A stretch of DNA of 8,240 nt, taken from positions 1 to 8,240 of the forward strand of contig SKHR01000176.1 of NCBI GenBank assembly GCA_007116865.1, in the 5' to 3' direction. Below the pieces are notes generated by a model. The model was given only the letters and a program-made list of their open reading frames with translations. It did not search any database and was not told where the DNA came from. Made by a program: the position numbers and the translations under genes. Source of the stretch: Marinospirillum sp. (lineage in GTDB: Bacteria; Pseudomonadota; Gammaproteobacteria; Pseudomonadales; Halomonadaceae). This document shows positions 5,581-8,240 of the stretch, piece after piece. Within the stretch, counting starts at the first letter, position 1. Every line of letters begins with the position of its first letter.

Positions 5581-5674
5581 CCACTGCGCACTTTAGCACC
5601 ACTAAAATGTCGCAGCTGACTCTGTCAGGATAATGTGAAGTGCTTAACTCTTTGACACCCGCTTGGTGAAGGCA

Positions 5675-7129
5675 ATGACTGACAAGATTCCAACTAAAGA
5701 TATCACCCCGAAAAAATCCAAATCTGAACGAGTTTCTCCCACGCTTGGAAACGTTGACGAGAAAGGCACGCTTTACGCCAGCCGCAAACACATTTACGTC
5801 AAGCGTGTGACTGGGGCCTTTAACCTGTTTCGTAAAGTCTCCAGCTGGATACTGCTACTCGCCTTCTTTTTTGGCGGCTTTGTGAACTACGGCGACCGCC
5901 AGGCTCTGCTTTTTGACCTGCCCAACCGCCAGTTCCATGTTTTTGGCACTACCTTCTTCCCTCATGACTTCATGCTGGTCGCCTGGCTGCTGATCGTATT
6001 AGCTTTTGTGCTTTTCTTTGTGACCAACTTTGTCGGGCGGGTCTGGTGTGGTTATGCCTGCCCTCAGTTTGTCTGGACCTGGCTGTACATCTGGGTTGAA
6101 GAAAAGACCGAGGGCACACCCAACCAGCGTCGCAAGCTTGACCAGCAACCCTGGAATGGTGAAAAAATTGCGCGCAAAGGTGCCAAGCATTTCATCTGGC
6201 TCTTATTAGCCATCGCCACTGCGGTGGCCTTTGTGGGTTACTTCTCGCCTATTCGCGATTTGCTTCCACGCATTGCCGCTTTTGATCTTGGCCCTTGGGA
6301 AACCTTTTGGCTGGGTTTCTTTGTTTTCTTTACCTACCTGTTTTCTGGTTGGCTGCGTGAGCAAGTCTGTATCTACATGTGCCCCTATGCTCGCTTCCAG
6401 GCGGTCATGTTCGATAAGGACACCCTCATTGTTTCTTACGATGAAAAACGCGGCGAACCACGCGGTCCTCGTAAAAAATCGACCAGCCTTGATGAAGCCA
6501 ATCTGGGGCACTGTATCGACTGTGATATCTGTGTCCAGGTCTGCCCTGTCGGCATCGATATCCGCAATGGCCTGCAGTACGAATGTGTCACCTGTGCGGC
6601 CTGTGTGGATGCCTGCGACCAGGTCATGGACAAAATGGGTTATCCACGCGGCCTGATCCGCTACACCACAGAGGAAGAACTCGCCGGGCGTCAGACCAAA
6701 ATCCTGCGTCCACGCCTGATCGGGTACTTCGCCGTACTCATGATCATGGTGATCGCCCTGTCGGTTGCCTTCAATAATCGCGTGCCCCTGGAGCTGGAGG
6801 TTCTGCGTGACCGTAATCAGCTACTACGTATGACGCCGGATGGGCAGATAGAAAACAGCTATCTGATTCGTATTGCGAATATGGATCAACGTGAGCACAC
6901 CTATCAACTCAGCGTGGCCGGCGTAGAAGGTGTTGAGCTACAAGGCTCAGGTGTTTACACTCTGGGTGGCGGTGAAGTTCGACAGTTCCCGATTCAAATT
7001 CTTGGTGATCCGACATTGCTGCCACAGCAACTGCGCGCGATCAATTTGGAGCTGACCTTGCAATCAGAAACAGATGAGCGGATCAACCGTACCCGTGAAT
7101 CCCGGTTTTTCATTCGAGAAGCGAGATAA
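5675..7129 (+). CDS. ccoG: Cytochrome c oxidase accessory protein CcoG (Fe-S cupric reductase)
   Basis: This membrane protein of the CcoG/FixG/RdxA family acts in biogenesis of the cbb3 oxidase; the Rhodobacter capsulatus homologue was reported to reduce Cu(II) to Cu(I). It has 484 residues from the ATG at 5675. Hydrophobic helices lie at about 56-72, 97-117, 172-190, 210-225 and 347-366. Two [4Fe-4S] ferredoxin clusters are encoded by C280, C283, C286, C290 and C304, C307, C310, C314. The conserved pairs C125/C129 (WCGYACP) and C232/C236 (VCIYMCPYAR) lie in or near the membrane part. The C-terminal region from about 370 is the Ig-like FixG domain. TTG (5663) and GTG (5666) starts lie in frame just upstream, but neither has a ribosome site, while GGTGAAGG precedes the ATG and MTDKIPTKDI fits the family start. 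Its stop overlaps the ccoH start by one base. Confidence 0.97.
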   Translation: MTDKIPTKDITPKKSKSERVSPTLGNVDEKGTLYASRKHIYVKRVTGAFNLFRKVSSWILLLAFFFGGFVNYGDRQALLFDLPNRQFHVFGTTFFPHDFMLVAWLLIVLAFVLFFVTNFVGRVWCGYACPQFVWTWLYIWVEEKTEGTPNQRRKLDQQPWNGEKIARKGAKHFIWLLLAIATAVAFVGYFSPIRDLLPRIAAFDLGPWETFWLGFFVFFTYLFSGWLREQVCIYMCPYARFQAVMFDKDTLIVSYDEKRGEPRGPRKKSTSLDEANLGHCIDCDICVQVCPVGIDIRNGLQYECVTCAACVDACDQVMDKMGYPRGLIRYTTEEELAGRQTKILRPRLIGYFAVLMIMVIALSVAFNNRVPLELEVLRDRNQLLRMTPDGQIENSYLIRIANMDQREHTYQLSVAGVEGVELQGSGVYTLGGGEVRQFPIQILGDPTLLPQQLRAINLELTLQSETDERINRTRESRFFIREAR

Positions 7130-7638
7130 TGAAATTGACACAAACCAGTAGCACTTCGCCTTGGTATAAAGAACCTTGGTTTTTTCTGGCATTCACGCCA
7201 GCCGCTTTGGGGGTGGTCTTTGGCCTGACCATCCTCACCATTGGCCTGAACACCTTCGATGGCACGGTTCACGAGGATTACTACAAGGAAGGCCGGGCGA
7301 TCAATCAGTCCTTTGATCGTGACCGCCACGCACGTGAACTGAACCTGCTCGCCAGCCTGCAGTTTGCCCAGGATCAGTTACATATGGATTTGTCCGGCCA
7401 GCTGTCAGTGTTTCCTGACCAACTGGTTGTGCTGATGGAAAACCCCACCCGTGCGGCCATGGATTTTGAAATTCCCTTGCAGCATCTGCGCGGCGGGCGC
7501 TATGTCGGCAACCTGCCCCAAAGCTTCGCAAATGAATGGGACATTAAAATCTATGGTCCTGAACGTGAGTGGCGTATTTACGGCCGTGGCAGCTTCCCCC
7601 GCGAAACGCCAGTGGTGCTCAGCCCCAGCCGGCGTTGA
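7129..7638 (+). CDS. ccoH: cbb3 oxidase assembly protein CcoH (FixH family)
   Basis: This is a single-span inner-membrane protein needed for maturation of the cbb3 oxidase; in related bacteria it contacts the assembling complex. It has 169 residues. PWYKEPWFF leads into one membrane helix (about 18-40), followed by a periplasmic FixH domain. The family signature DYYKEGRAIN (50-59) sits just after the helix, which is typical. The ATG overlaps the ccoG stop in TAATG, so translation is probably coupled. No cofactor-binding motif is present, as expected for the family. A terminator-like hairpin follows 32 bases after the stop. Confidence 0.94.
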   Translation: MKLTQTSSTSPWYKEPWFFLAFTPAALGVVFGLTILTIGLNTFDGTVHEDYYKEGRAINQSFDRDRHARELNLLASLQFAQDQLHMDLSGQLSVFPDQLVVLMENPTRAAMDFEIPLQHLRGGRYVGNLPQSFANEWDIKIYGPEREWRIYGRGSFPRETPVVLSPSRR

Positions 7639-7670
7639 TATTGGGTAACTTGCGGTTTTTGTATACAATC

Positions 7671-7703
7671 AAAAAGCAGCGACATTATGCCGCTGCTTTT
7701 TTT
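7671..7703 (+). terminator. Terminator-like hairpin between ccoH and ccoI
   Basis: AAAAAGCAGCG (7671-7681) pairs with CGCTGCTTTTT (7691-7701) around a 9-base loop, and the T-run extends to 7703. The core GCAGCG/CGCTGC followed by seven T is a textbook intrinsic terminator, and the flanking A-run makes it usable from both directions. It lies inside what is usually a continuous ccoGHIS operon, 27 bases before the ccoI start codon. TTGGGT (7641-7646), 17 bases, TACAAT (7664-7669) is a weak promoter candidate directly before it. Confidence 0.8.
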
Positions 7704-7718
7704 GTATATTGCCCTAAC

Positions 7719-7724
7719 TGAGGA
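7719..7724 (+). promoter_or_regulatory. Ribosome binding site of ccoI
   Basis: TGAGGA lies 6 bases before the ATG at 7731 and fixes the start of this gene, which runs off the window. The open frame beginning at 7687 in another phase reads across the hairpin and is not a gene. Confidence 0.85.
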
Positions 7725-7730
7725 ATATCG

Positions 7731-8240
7731 ATGTCTTTACCAGCCTGCTTTCATTGTGGTGAACCGGTTCCCTCCAATAGCCCCTACCAGGTTGAATTTA
7801 AAGGGGTCGTTGAGCGCCTCTGTTGCCCAGGTTGTGAGGCCGTTTCTCATGCCATCATTCATGGCGGCCTGGAAAGCTATTACAAGTTCCGTACTGAACT
7901 TCCGCCCCGCCCTGAACTGACTGAGGCCGAACTGGCGGAGCTTCAGGTGTACGATGCCCCGGAGCTACTCAAAGAGTTTGTTCACATTGATGAAGAGGGC
8001 AACGCAGAAGCCACCCTGGCCATTGACGGCATCACCTGTGCAGCTTGTGCCTGGCTGATCGAACATCAGGTCAACAACCTGGAAGGTGTGAAACGAACCG
8101 CTGTTAACCTGAGTGCGCAGCGAGCGGTTTTACGCTGGGACATCAATACACTCCCCTTTAGCAAGCTGCTGACCGAATTTAAAACCATCGGTTATACCGC
8201 TCTTCCTTGGCAGCCTGATGAACAGCAGCAAAAGCTGCAA
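7731..8240 (+). CDS. ccoI: Copper-translocating P-type ATPase CcoI (partial, N-terminal 170 residues)
   Basis: This is the N-terminal part of the P1B-type ATPase (CcoI/FixI/CtpA group) that moves Cu(I) out of the cytoplasm for insertion into the cbb3 oxidase. The visible part starts MSLPACFHCGEPVP with C6-FH-C9 and then LCCPGCEAV (C31, C32, C35), the cysteine-rich N-terminal metal-binding domain specific to this group. An HMA domain follows with the copper site GITCAACAWLIE (C103, C106). The membrane helices, CPC motif and the phosphorylated DKTGT motif lie beyond the right edge. The ATG has a good ribosome site (TGAGGA). Context after ccoG and ccoH strongly supports CcoI over a general copper exporter such as CopA. 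Substrate and role come from family knowledge. Confidence 0.96.
   Translation, partial: MSLPACFHCGEPVPSNSPYQVEFKGVVERLCCPGCEAVSHAIIHGGLESYYKFRTELPPRPELTEAELAELQVYDAPELLKEFVHIDEEGNAEATLAIDGITCAACAWLIEHQVNNLEGVKRTAVNLSAQRAVLRWDINTLPFSKLLTEFKTIGYTALPWQPDEQQQKLQ

Noticed and set aside
7687..7920. 77-codon frame overlapping the start of ccoI
   Set aside because: It begins inside the terminator hairpin and is out of frame with the clear CcoI protein.

Overview
The window looks like chromosomal DNA of a mid-GC gammaproteobacterium. The cbb3 oxidase proteins match the Pseudomonas type closely: every metal ligand of CcoN sits exactly one residue later than in the P. stutzeri enzyme (numbering from memory). 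The tRNAs carry encoded CCA ends and the promoters are of sigma-70 type. An Oceanospirillales-like or related marine gammaproteobacterium is my guess; the sequence does not fix the genus.

Layout. The left quarter reads leftward. A tRNA cluster (Val-Asp-Asp-Val in transcription order, 1762 to 1366) is driven by a strong stable-RNA promoter at 1779-1806. It is followed by livG (413-1186) and the start of livF (1-395, cut by the window edge), the two ATPase subunits of a branched-chain amino acid or amide type ABC importer. A divergent intergenic region of about 370 bases (1807-2179) holds several inverted repeats and FNR/ANR-like sites. The rest reads rightward: ccoN, ccoO, ccoQ and ccoP (2180-5402), closed by a strong terminator; a 213-base spacer with two hairpins; ccoG and ccoH (5675-7638), overlapping by one base; another terminator-like hairpin; and the first 170 codons of ccoI (7731 to the window end).

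How the genes work together. CcoN, CcoO and CcoP form the cbb3-type, high-affinity terminal oxidase used at low oxygen, with CcoQ as its small accessory subunit. CcoG (Fe-S cupric reductase), CcoH (membrane assembly factor) and CcoI (copper-exporting P-type ATPase) supply copper and assemble the enzyme. ccoS would be expected just beyond the right edge. The liv genes are unrelated; their permease and binding-protein genes are not in the window and may lie to the left.

I see no undescribed system here. The coding content is a standard respiratory locus. The items worth a second look are in the spacers: the mirror-order tRNA array, the palindromes upstream of ccoN, a perfect 15-bp inverted repeat before ccoG, and a terminator-like hairpin between ccoH and ccoI.
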